Shown here in pieces: positions 1 to 7,700 of a stretch of DNA of 13,211 bases. A model generated the notes under the pieces. It was not told where the DNA came from. It was given only the letters and a program-made list of their open reading frames with translations, and did not search any database. The stretch is from CAZMGY01 sp964565945 [NCBI: uncultured bacterium] (GTDB taxonomy: Bacteria; GCA-001730085), in NCBI GenBank assembly GCA_964565945.1, contig CAZMGY010000014.1:1-13211 (forward strand). The letters are read 5' to 3'. Numbering within the stretch: the stretch's first letter is position 1; every line of letters starts with the position of its first letter. The translations under genes and the position numbers were made by a program.

Positions 1-48
1 AGAAGCTTACCAAATACATCTGCAGAATTCTAAACTCATTTAATCTAT

Positions 49-1464
49 TTAAAGTTTCATAATCAGAAACAATTGCCTATACACTGGGAACCCTGTTGCG
101 TCTTCCGACATAACAGAAGGGGGATCGTAATTAACAGACCCATAATAGCTCATTCTAGGGACTCTTGTTACTGCTGCAGGGAACATATGGCGATGCTCAA
201 CTGGTGTCGACCAAATATATTGATGTCTTGGGGACGAACCCTTAGGTCTAACCCAGTGATTATTCAGCGAACTTGAGGTTGTGTTCTGGTAGGTTCGTCC
301 CCAATCTCCAACAGCATGTCCATGTGATATATCAATGAGGATCTCAGGATGATCGTAAGTATGAGTATGGCCCAAAGCCACTTTAGATGCTTCAATAACG
401 GCCTTATTCGTCACACTCGAAGCACCTCGTATGAATTCCCCTCTTAAATCAGGGGTCCCATGTAGTCCATTGCACAAGACCCAACCTTGAGGAATAGAGC
501 TTAATGTTCCTCGGTAAGAAGCAATCACACCCGATGGCAAAATATCATCACCGTTTTCGAAAATGCGACCTTCTGTGGTCAAGTCAACATCATGGGATCC
601 AGCTCCAATCTTAACATTACCCGTTTCACCTTCGATCATCAGAATAGGCTCACGTCCATCTATACGAGAATAGGACTCGACCACAAGTCCACGTTTTTTC
701 CAAATACCATTTCTACGTACCGAACCACCAACACGAAAACGCAAAGCATCACCATTAAACTTGGCTAAATTCTTCACTTGATCACCACCAGCTGGAGCTC
801 TTCGACCAGCAATAGCTTTACCCGCTCCAGAATCACTCACATACATGCCCCAAAAATTGTCCCCTGCAGACATAAGATTGTTAAAAAAAACTTTTTGACT
901 CACATGCAAATCTCCTGCAACCCTAATCTCTGCCGCAGAGGTCGTCGAACGTTCCACTTTTTTGTACTTGGTTGTCGACTCATTTTGACCTGCAGAAATA
1001 AAAATATCATGTTCCGTTCTGAGCGCTACAACACTGTCCGAGGCACGAACACTGTTGAATTCGCCAATCAAAGCATTCAGATGCGACCCCATATAAACTC
1101 CGCTGTTATTTTCAGAAAAAACAATTGAACCACCCGAAATATCGATATAGCTGTTCACCTGATTGATTGTTTTTTTGTTACCAGTGACGGGGTAGGGTTC
1201 AACTAGTTCATTCAAAATATACAAACCCTTATGAAACACAACAGGCTTAAGGTTCACTGTTTTTAAGTCCCCCTTCACACCATAAATCGAACCTGCTACG
1301 TTCAAATTATTGGCAAATAATAATTCAAAGTCGCCAAAGGGCGCAGGAACAAAACGCGAAATCTCGAGCTTCCTCTTTTTCGCCCAAAGAGAATCTTGCC
1401 CGATCATCATCAACGTAAGTAACATCACTGCAAAAATTTTAAGATTCCATCGTATCATTTTCAT
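49..1464 (-). CDS. Exported phage tail-collar-domain protein (paralog 3 of 3)
   Basis: The 471-residue product is probably an exported binding or adhesive protein carrying a tail-fibre-tip fold; its ligand is unknown. Residues 1-28 form a signal peptide (basic start, hydrophobic core, likely cleavage after SLWA). The middle is beta/Gly/Ser-rich with fibre-shaft-like stretches such as EIRVAGDLHVSQKV. The collar domain covers about 307-347 (PSGVIASYRG, then GWVLCNG, then TPDLRGEFIRG). The tip after it has His-X-His pairs at about 366/368, 381/383 and 424/426, and the protein ends LFLIMKL, like collar proteins that end in a short hydrophobic strand. A GTG at 1479 overlaps the upstream stop, but the ATG at 1464 is preferred because GAGGGG lies 7 bases before it. 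It is last of three paralogs and lies 11 bases after its neighbour, so it is probably cotranscribed and coupled. No terminator is visible before the window edge. The collar assignment is strong; the biological role is inferred. Confidence 0.85.
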   Translation of the reverse strand: MKMIRWNLKIFAVMLLTLMMIGQDSLWAKKRKLEISRFVPAPFGDFELLFANNLNVAGSIYGVKGDLKTVNLKPVVFHKGLYILNELVEPYPVTGNKKTINQVNSYIDISGGSIVFSENNSGVYMGSHLNALIGEFNSVRASDSVVALRTEHDIFISAGQNESTTKYKKVERSTTSAAEIRVAGDLHVSQKVFFNNLMSAGDNFWGMYVSDSGAGKAIAGRRAPAGGDQVKNLAKFNGDALRFRVGGSVRRNGIWKKRGLVVESYSRIDGREPILMIEGETGNVKIGAGSHDVDLTTEGRIFENGDDILPSGVIASYRGTLSSIPQGWVLCNGLHGTPDLRGEFIRGASSVTNKAVIEASKVALGHTHTYDHPEILIDISHGHAVGDWGRTYQNTTSSSLNNHWVRPKGSSPRHQYIWSTPVEHRHMFPAAVTRVPRMSYYGSVNYDPPSVMSEDATGFPVYRQLFLIMKL

Positions 1465-1471
1465 AGCATCA

Positions 1472-1477
1472 CCCCTC
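1472..1477 (-). promoter_or_regulatory. Ribosome binding site that fixes the start of the third collar gene
   Basis: GAGGGG on the minus strand sits 7 bases before the ATG at 1464 and overlaps the stop codon of the upstream gene (1476-1478). It argues against the in-frame GTG at 1479, which would place the site inside the coding sequence. The overlap suggests translational coupling. Confidence 0.7.
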
Positions 1478-2990
1478 ACGTCTTCATCAAAAAGATAACT
1501 CTTGCAAAAGCTGGAAGTTCCTCCTCAGCACCAGAACTCCCACGGGATAAACTCCTACTGGCGGGTGCAGTCTTGACCTCGCCGCTGTACATCGGAAGAT
1601 CATAAACAACTTTACGACCAGAGGTCCCCATCAAATGCCCATGCAAAATAGGGAGCGCTCTCCATTGGGGAGTTGCAGTTGACGCCCAACCGCTATGGTA
1701 TTGGTTTCCATCAAAGTTGAACTTGGTGAAATTTCGATCCATCGTACTAGAACCAGCGTTATAAATCCCTTGGGTTGACGTCATACCACCTGAAAGAGAC
1801 GTCCACTTCATAGGAACAAAACCATTGACAGAGTTGTGATCGTGGTCAATCGAATAATTAAACTGAGGACGAGAGATCCAGTGCTGATGAGTATCATCAC
1901 CAAAAGAAGGGTGCCGATTAGTCCCATCAACTAGGGTAGATACGCCAGCAGGCGCACTCCGAAAAAAACTATCAACCATATCAGGGGTAGGAACCCCATT
2001 CACAACCTGTCCGTTACAGACAACCCATTCATTCCCAGAAGGGGGTGTATTACCTATGAATCCTACGATAAGCCCTGGAGGAACTAATTGTTGATTATTT
2101 TGCACAGCATACGTACCTGTGATGTCTAAATCGCCACTAATATAGATGGCACCATCGCTATCACGAATGGACATGAGCGTTTTATCAACATCATCTTCAA
2201 TAATCAAACCTGATGTTGCCCTGTCATCGGTGCGAATATAAAGATCATTTTTAAATGCTGGCTTTGTGGAATTTTGACCAATGCTGGCTTCCGAGCTAAT
2301 CGACCACACATTATCTGTACTGGAAAATCTCACACGTGGTATCGATACTTTGTCTCCCAAAAGATGAACGGTACCACTACCAGCATTATCAACAAAACGC
2401 CAGTTGGGCGCATCATCCGTTCCTAAAGAGGAGTTGACAGTGCTACTAGCACCTGGTTGAAGATAAATTTTTCCACGACTTCTTAACGAAATCGGCTCAC
2501 TAAATGCATTAACATCATTATTGAACACTAAGCCGTTGAATGAGTTCTGAAAAAATAAACCGCCACTTAGGCTATGATTATCAAACCGAAACTCTACTTT
2601 GTCCGATCTAAACATAATAAAATTAGACATTTGATCGTAAGTCTTAGCCGAATAAGGCTTTAAAAGCTCATTGGTCACACGAATCTCTTTAGGAATATAC
2701 AAAGGTTTCAAATCTTCTAACCGGCTCGGTGTCGAAAACAAGTCTGGAAGAGCACTGAGCACACCCGAAACCCAAAGCGTATTGGCTGTAATGTTGGCAT
2801 AATCACCCTCGGGTCCAGGGGTCGAATTGTAAAATTCCCTATTAATAATGTCTGCATTAGCAGATCCTTGCGCCGTCAAGGTGCTATTTCCAGTAGAAGC
2901 ATCATTGTCCACACTTTCAATAGAATAGACAGGAGAAACAAAAACTAATAGCATCAAACTTATTAAGCTATAAAAAAATCTGCATTTCAT
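1476..2990 (-). CDS. Exported phage tail-collar-domain protein (paralog 2 of 3)
   Basis: The 504-residue product has the same architecture as its two neighbours. A signal peptide covers about 1-23 (MKCRFF start, long Leu/Val core, cleavage near VYS). A motif FYNSTPGPEGDY near residue 53 corresponds to FYPTPYAKYG in the first paralog and FVPAPFGDF in the third. LRSRGKIYLQPG near 170 also has counterparts in both. A shaft-like segment (AIYISGDLDITG) leads into the collar at about 303-345 (VPPGLIVGFIG, EWVVCNG, TPDMVDSFFR). Tip His-X-His pairs lie at about 368/370, 383/385 and 450/452, and the end is VIFLMKT. The ATG at 2990 is chosen over a GTG at 3014 because GAGGTG stands just upstream. The stop (1476-1478) lies within the ribosome-binding region of the next gene. 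Collar identity is strong. That it is a cellular exported protein rather than a virion part is inferred from the signal peptide and the lack of phage genes. Confidence 0.85.
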   Translation of the reverse strand: MKCRFFYSLISLMLLVFVSPVYSIESVDNDASTGNSTLTAQGSANADIINREFYNSTPGPEGDYANITANTLWVSGVLSALPDLFSTPSRLEDLKPLYIPKEIRVTNELLKPYSAKTYDQMSNFIMFRSDKVEFRFDNHSLSGGLFFQNSFNGLVFNNDVNAFSEPISLRSRGKIYLQPGASSTVNSSLGTDDAPNWRFVDNAGSGTVHLLGDKVSIPRVRFSSTDNVWSISSEASIGQNSTKPAFKNDLYIRTDDRATSGLIIEDDVDKTLMSIRDSDGAIYISGDLDITGTYAVQNNQQLVPPGLIVGFIGNTPPSGNEWVVCNGQVVNGVPTPDMVDSFFRSAPAGVSTLVDGTNRHPSFGDDTHQHWISRPQFNYSIDHDHNSVNGFVPMKWTSLSGGMTSTQGIYNAGSSTMDRNFTKFNFDGNQYHSGWASTATPQWRALPILHGHLMGTSGRKVVYDLPMYSGEVKTAPASRSLSRGSSGAEEELPAFARVIFLMKT

Positions 2991-2994
2991 ATCA

Positions 2995-3000
2995 CACCTC
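2995..3000 (-). promoter_or_regulatory. Ribosome binding site for the second collar gene
   Basis: GAGGTG on the minus strand lies 4 bases (6 from GAGG) before the ATG at 2990, in the 16-base gap after the stop of the first collar gene (3007-3009). It selects the ATG over the upstream in-frame GTG at 3014, and the tight gap supports an operon. Confidence 0.65.
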
Positions 3001-3006
3001 ACTCTT

Positions 3007-4509
3007 TTACACACTTGCTAATTTTACAATGAACACAACATCGGCTCTTGGTAAGTTCCAATAGTTACTTCCCGATGTTGCACCATTAAAGGTAACAACT
3101 CTAGGGAGAGTCCTAAGTGGAGATTCAGGAATATCCACTTGCACAGTCCTGTTCCCAAGATGATGATAATGGTCCATGGACCCCACAGCTATGCCCGAGG
3201 GAGCGTGCGGACCAACTTTTAAAAAACAATAGTAAGGGGTATATCCATCATAGTTTGACGAATATCCAGACTCTGTTTGAAAGCTTTCGACTTGATAAGC
3301 CTTATATGCACCGCTTACAAGCCTGGTATTAGGCCAACCTATACTGCCACTCACTTTCCTGCCTCCATCATAGATGTTTGTGACCGTTCGAGCTCCCCAA
3401 ACAGAAGTGGTTTTCAAATCAATAAGCCCAAAAGATCCTGCAGGATGCTTATGCGTAACATCTGGATTGGATATAGCATTAGGTGTATGAAAATGGCTAT
3501 GGGGGGCACCTCCTCCAAAATCAGATACCTGAGGAAGCGGGCGTCCTCTTAAAAAACGACCAACAAGATTGGGGGTTACGTAGCCATTACTAAGTACTTG
3601 CCCATTGCACACGGCCCATCCTGAAGGGACCGAAGTTCCACAAAACATCATAATAGTCCCTGCTGGAACAATGTTTTGACCATTAATTTTAACCCTCTTC
3701 TTAACATATATATTGCCGCGCATAGTTACTTTGTCATTCGCAGGATCAACTTTAAGAGTCACTTCATTATTATCATTTTTAACAATTAACAAGCCTTGTT
3801 CATCTTTATTAACCGATAAAACAATTGCCTCGTCAAAACCAGCAGAGTTAATATTCTTTACGATCATCTGAGGAGACACATGCGAATTTCTTTTTTTATG
3901 CTCAAAATTAATAGGCATTTTTGTACGAAACTTCAGATTTCCTTGAACATACACATCTCCAGTAGGACTACTTTTATCCCAATGCTTATAATGACCTGGT
4001 GATTGAGAAAATAAAGGCTGCAAAAATACAGACCCTGTACTTCTTAATTGCATACCTGCGTCACTACCAGTCGTGTCGGTCAAAAGACCTACGCGTTGGT
4101 TATGTGCATAAATACCAGAAGATCGGGAAAACATCATTTTATTCGACAATAACGATAAAGAATCATTTGAAGCGGAAAGCACTGTATCCAAAACGGTATA
4201 AACATTATCGTCCGTTGGGATAATATCTCCCACAACAAAACCTTTATGAAGGTTCACTTTATTTATTTGGGCTAAAGAACTCACAGTGCTACTTTCAGTA
4301 TTGTAAATTCCACCAATCATTTTGAGACCATAGGTTCTCACACGACCATATTTGGCATAAGGAGTGGGGTAAAACGTGGTCGTAAAATGCTTTCGCACAG
4401 TCTTAGAATCTCCATAAACAGGGGCATCTAAGGCTAAATTTAAACCGAACACTAGAATCATTGACAGTGCATGACAACGTTGGACTTGAACTTTAAATTG
4501 AACATTCAT
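3007..4509 (-). CDS. Exported phage tail-collar-domain protein (paralog 1 of 3, operon leader)
   Basis: The 500-residue product is first in the three-gene cassette. The signal peptide covers about 1-33 (MNVQFKVQVQRC start, core ALSMILVFGLNLAL, likely cleavage near VYG). HFTTTFYPTPYAKYG at about 41-55 is the N-terminal block shared with the other paralogs, and LRSTGSVFLQP near 155 is shared as well. NIYVKKRVKINGQNIVPAG is a typical shaft-to-collar transition. The collar covers about 281-321 (GTIMMFCG, GWAVCNG, TPNLVGRFLRG). The tip holds HSHFH at 337-341, HKH at 353-355 and HYHH at 447-450, and the protein ends VVFIVKLASV. The reading frame is open to 4614, but those 35 residues lack a signal-peptide shape and contain the promoter; the ATG at 4509 has GGGG 7 bases upstream and starts the signal peptide. 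The 5' region is duplicated just upstream. The collar call is strong; the ligand is unknown. Confidence 0.85.
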   Translation of the reverse strand: MNVQFKVQVQRCHALSMILVFGLNLALDAPVYGDSKTVRKHFTTTFYPTPYAKYGRVRTYGLKMIGGIYNTESSTVSSLAQINKVNLHKGFVVGDIIPTDDNVYTVLDTVLSASNDSLSLLSNKMMFSRSSGIYAHNQRVGLLTDTTGSDAGMQLRSTGSVFLQPLFSQSPGHYKHWDKSSPTGDVYVQGNLKFRTKMPINFEHKKRNSHVSPQMIVKNINSAGFDEAIVLSVNKDEQGLLIVKNDNNEVTLKVDPANDKVTMRGNIYVKKRVKINGQNIVPAGTIMMFCGTSVPSGWAVCNGQVLSNGYVTPNLVGRFLRGRPLPQVSDFGGGAPHSHFHTPNAISNPDVTHKHPAGSFGLIDLKTTSVWGARTVTNIYDGGRKVSGSIGWPNTRLVSGAYKAYQVESFQTESGYSSNYDGYTPYYCFLKVGPHAPSGIAVGSMDHYHHLGNRTVQVDIPESPLRTLPRVVTFNGATSGSNYWNLPRADVVFIVKLASV

Positions 4510-4567
4510 ATCTTCACCCCACACATTAACTCCAACTTCTAAAATAGCATACCATACGTCGCACTGA
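4479..4567. repeat. Direct repeat copy A: 5' region of the first collar gene
   Basis: This 89-bp stretch holds the -10 box, ribosome binding site and first codons of the first collar gene. It is repeated with a few substitutions and one 5-bp length difference at 4650-4733. Both copies contain the MNVQFKVQ codons and the sequence TTCACCCC that carries the ribosome binding site (on the opposite strand). Confidence 0.85.
4517..4520 (-). promoter_or_regulatory. Ribosome binding site deciding the start of the first collar gene
   Basis: GGGG, within GTGGGGTGA on the minus strand, lies 7 bases before the ATG at 4509. The spacing matches the GAGGGG site of the third paralog. It supports starting here rather than at 4614. 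Confidence 0.6.
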
Positions 4568-4575
4568 AAAATCAA
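4546..4575 (-). promoter_or_regulatory. Candidate sigma70-type promoter of the collar operon
   Basis: On the minus strand TTGATT (4570-4575) and TATGCT (4546-4551) are separated by 18 bases. Transcription would begin near 4539, leaving a leader of about 30 bases before the ATG at 4509. The -10 box is a moderate match. A diverged copy of the same module lies at 4717-4744. This is a motif prediction only. Confidence 0.45.
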
Positions 4576-4629
4576 ATAATACCAACAAATACCAATACAA
4601 TCAAGTAATAACACTTTGAGATTATAATG

Positions 4630-4663
4630 AATGTTGGACTTGAACTAATGTTGGAGTTGAACT
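4630..4663. repeat. 17-bp tandem duplication
   Basis: The unit AATGTTGGACTTGAACT at 4630-4646 is repeated at 4647-4663 with one C/G difference. It lies at the edge of copy B and introduces the stop that aborts the duplicated reading frame. Confidence 0.85.
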
Positions 4664-4680
4664 TTAAATTGAACATTCAT
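4645..4680 (-). pseudogene. Aborted 11-codon duplicate of the collar gene start
   Basis: ATG at 4680 reads MNVQFKVQLQH and then TAG at 4645-4647. The first eight residues equal the start of the first collar gene, and the ribosome binding site is kept. It is either a relic of a lost paralog or a short leader ORF upstream of the operon. The relic reading is preferred because the codons match a signal-peptide start. Confidence 0.55.
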
Positions 4681-4733
4681 ATTTTCACCCCGCACATTAA
4701 CTTTGGCTTCTAAGATAGCATACGTCGCACTGA
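4650..4733. repeat. Direct repeat copy B: duplicated start region without a gene
   Basis: This 84-bp copy of 4479-4567 lacks 5 bp next to the -10 box. It keeps a start codon, a G-rich ribosome binding site and a promoter-like module, but its reading frame stops after 11 codons. It may be the 5' stub of a deleted fourth paralog, or a simple local duplication of the control region. Confidence 0.85.
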
Positions 4734-4744
4734 GAGATTATCAA
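4717..4744 (-). promoter_or_regulatory. Promoter-like module in the duplicated region
   Basis: TTGATA (4739-4744) and TATGCT (4717-4722) on the minus strand are 16 bases apart. This parallels the operon promoter candidate at 4546-4575, so the operon could have two tandem promoters. The -10 box is weak. Confidence 0.35.
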
Positions 4745-4749
4745 GTTAA

Positions 4750-4765
4750 CATAATATATATTATG
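4750..4765. repeat. 16-bp AT-only perfect palindrome between the giant gene and the collar operon
   Basis: CATAATATATATTATG is self-complementary and lies 24 bases after the stop of the giant gene. It has no GC stem or following T-run, so it is not a convincing terminator. It could be a binding site or chance in AT-rich DNA. No better terminator is seen between the two transcription units. Confidence 0.4.
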
Positions 4766-4788
4766 CGACACTCTAACAACGCCCCTTC

Positions 4789-7700
4789 TTAGGCGCTATA
4801 CAAGGTCGAGTTCCGTTCAAACGTTCGAGCTAAGCTTACTCCTTCAACGAGCGGTGTTCCCTCAATAAGTTGAGAGAAAGATGCCCCTCCAGCCTTAGCA
4901 TCCAACGTGATTTCAGCCATATTAATCAATAATAATAGCTTTTGAACAAGTCTCTGAAGATCTTCGTTACCAATAGCTTGGACCCGCTTAATAGCCGCAC
5001 TCAAAGCCTCTACCGAATCACTAGGAAGAGCCAGTATATCTAAACCCAGATCTGTAAGCTCACCAAGAGAATCCTGGTAGCCCCTTAATCCTACCACTAA
5101 AGCTTTCAAGTTGGACACCTCCATGTTAGCCATTGCTAAAGCATGAACCTTAGCATTGAATAGTCCAAGAGCTATAATATACTCCTTAGTGTCCGCCGTA
5201 ATAGCTTTAGAAGTTAAACCATATTGTAGAAGCATTTCTGCCTCCGAAACAACCGCAGCTTTTGTCATCATCGAAGCTTTGATAGCTTCAAACAAAGCCG
5301 TATATTCAAACACCGCCTCCGAAGGAAAGCTTTCTTTAACGCGAACAACTCCAACCCAACGACTCCTTTCGGGACTCCAGCGAGTAACACCCGCAAACGG
5401 ACTATCCTCTGATTTATCAGTAAGATAAACTGTTTCTGTTTTCAAAGCAGCACGATCATTTTCTCTAAACTTAACTTGTTTTTTAGTTATACCCTCAGCG
5501 CGAGTATCAAAAGGATTAGCTTTACCTTTAAATCCTTGAACACGAGCAGCAGCTTCTGGGCTTACCAATTCTCCTCCCAAATCTAAGGCTAAAAGACTAG
5601 CACTCACTCTCTCTTCTTGCTTACCAGCTTGATTGCGACTTAAAAAGGCCTCAAAACGATCCTGCGTTACCAAGGGCCTTATATTCTCTGCAATTTTTCC
5701 ATAAAAAAGCTTGGTATTATCTGATTTTGAAAATTCAAATACTTCAGAACTATCTTTTTTATACAATTCTACAGAGGACTCTCCAGATTTAACCATGAGC
5801 AAAGCATAGACCGCCACAAGCTCGTCTGTTGTAGCTGCAATCAGGTTATCAAGATCTTTTTTAATTTGAGAACGAATTGCTTTTTTTGTTAGCGCAGTTG
5901 CACTCAAGTCATCCACCGACTTTTCCCACCGTACTAAGTTAAAAGTCTTTGACTTAGTCACCTCACTTGACGCCCCATCTTCTTGTTCAGCTTTTGCGTT
6001 CACCTTTAGAAATTCATTGTAATTCGCTGTATTCAGGTAGGGCTTTAGAGCCTCTTGAATTTCTTTATAACGCCACTTTGTTTTTGAAACTTTAACTGTT
6101 CCACCATTTTTTAGGTGCACTGTTCGATCGGAAGTACCAGCTTTAGCCCTAATCAAAGCATAGGCCGCCTCCTGCCTATTATATGTCTCAAATCCAACCC
6201 GGCCCTCAAGCCCTCTTTGAATTTGCCCAGAGAGTCCAGCTCTCGCTTGCTCAGGTGCATCCAATGATTGCACCACCTCTTCCCAAGTCTTTGACTTAGT
6301 ACGGGATGTCTGATTACTTACTCCAGGATCGTTCTCTTTCACCTTCTGTTTACCTCGTGCGTTCAGGGCTAAAAATTTAGTGTAAGCCCTTATATCCACG
6401 GAGAGCCGTAGATCGTCTGCAATTTTTCCATAAAAAAGCCTGTTATTTGATAGGCTTGAAACTTTTAATATTTCACCACTTATTGTCTTCAAGGTTGGTA
6501 CCTCGGACCTACCAGCTTTAACTATGAGCAAAGCATAGGCCGCCTCCTGCCTATATCCCTCAAATCCAACCAGGCTCTCAAGGTCTCTTTGAATTTGCGC
6601 AGAGAGTCCTTGTTTTCCCCCCGAAGTTATATCCAACGCTTGCACCGCCTCTTCCCAAGTCTTTGAATTATTCGCCTTACTTGACGCCCCATCTTCTTGT
6701 TCAGCTTTTGCGTTCACCTTTAGAAATTCATTGTAATTCGCTGTATTCAGGTAGGGCTTTAGAGCCTCTTGAATTTCTTTATAACGCCTCTTTGTTTTTG
6801 AAACTTTAACTGTTCCACCATTTTTGCGGTTCACTTTTTGATTGGAAGTACCAGCTTTAGCCATGATCAAAGCATAGGCCGCCGCCTCCCTATCTGTCTC
6901 AAATCCAACCAGGCTCTCAAGCTCTCTTTGAATTTGCCCAGAAAGTCCCTCTTTTACTTCGGCAGTTGCATCCAACGTTTGCACCGCCGCTTCCCAAGTT
7001 TTTGAGTCATTCGCCCTACTTGACGTCCCATCTTCCTGTTTACCTTTTGCGTTCAGATCTAGAAAGGCAAAATAATGCTCTGTATTCAGGCGGGAGGGGT
7101 CTAAACCCTCCGCGATTAAGCGATAGAACCACTGCTTTGCTAGTGAAGGCTCAACTATCCTACCATCTCTTAGCTTCAATTCTCGCTTGGGGGAAGAAGC
7201 AGGCGCATTTGAAACCAAAGGAATATCAGCTCTAGCCAGCATGAAAGCATAGGCCGCCTCCTCCTTATACTCCTCAAATCCAACCAGGTTCTTAAAAGCT
7301 CTTTTAAGGTTCGCAGAGACTTTGCTTTTCGTCACCTCATTTATAACAGTCAACCCTTGCAACACGTCTTCCCAAGTCTTTGAATCATTGGCCTTACTTG
7401 ACGTCGCACCTTCCTGTTCACCTGCATCGAATTGGGCAAGTTCATTTTTTGCGTTCAGCTCTAGAAATTGCTTGTACTTTGGTCTACCTATTATACTGGG
7501 ATCTAGGGCATTTAAGATGCCTTGATAGGCCCACCAGATGTCCGAAGATTTAACTGTTCCACCACCTCTTAGCTTCAATTCTTGATTGCCAAGCCCCTTC
7601 GGAGTCGCTCCTTTCTTCCCAGTCAAAGATGAACCAGTTCTAAGCAGGATCAAAGCATAGAGCGCCTCACTCGCATATTGCTCAGATCCAACAATGTTCT

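Noticed and set aside
1-30. Clustered HindIII, PstI and EcoRI sites that resemble a cloning linker
   Set aside because: The sites are separated by ordinary sequence, the string is not a known vector polylinker as far as I can tell, and three six-base sites can cluster by chance.
49-4509. Prophage or phage tail region
   Set aside because: Only collar-type tips are present. Signal peptides, tandem paralogy and the lack of any other phage gene argue against a prophage within the window.
4510-4614. N-terminal extension of the first collar protein
   Set aside because: The extra 35 residues cover the promoter and ribosome binding site and do not resemble a signal peptide. The ATG at 4509 gives a proper one.
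4750-4765. Terminator for the giant gene
   Set aside because: The palindrome is almost only A and T and has no T-run after it, so a stable terminator hairpin is unlikely.
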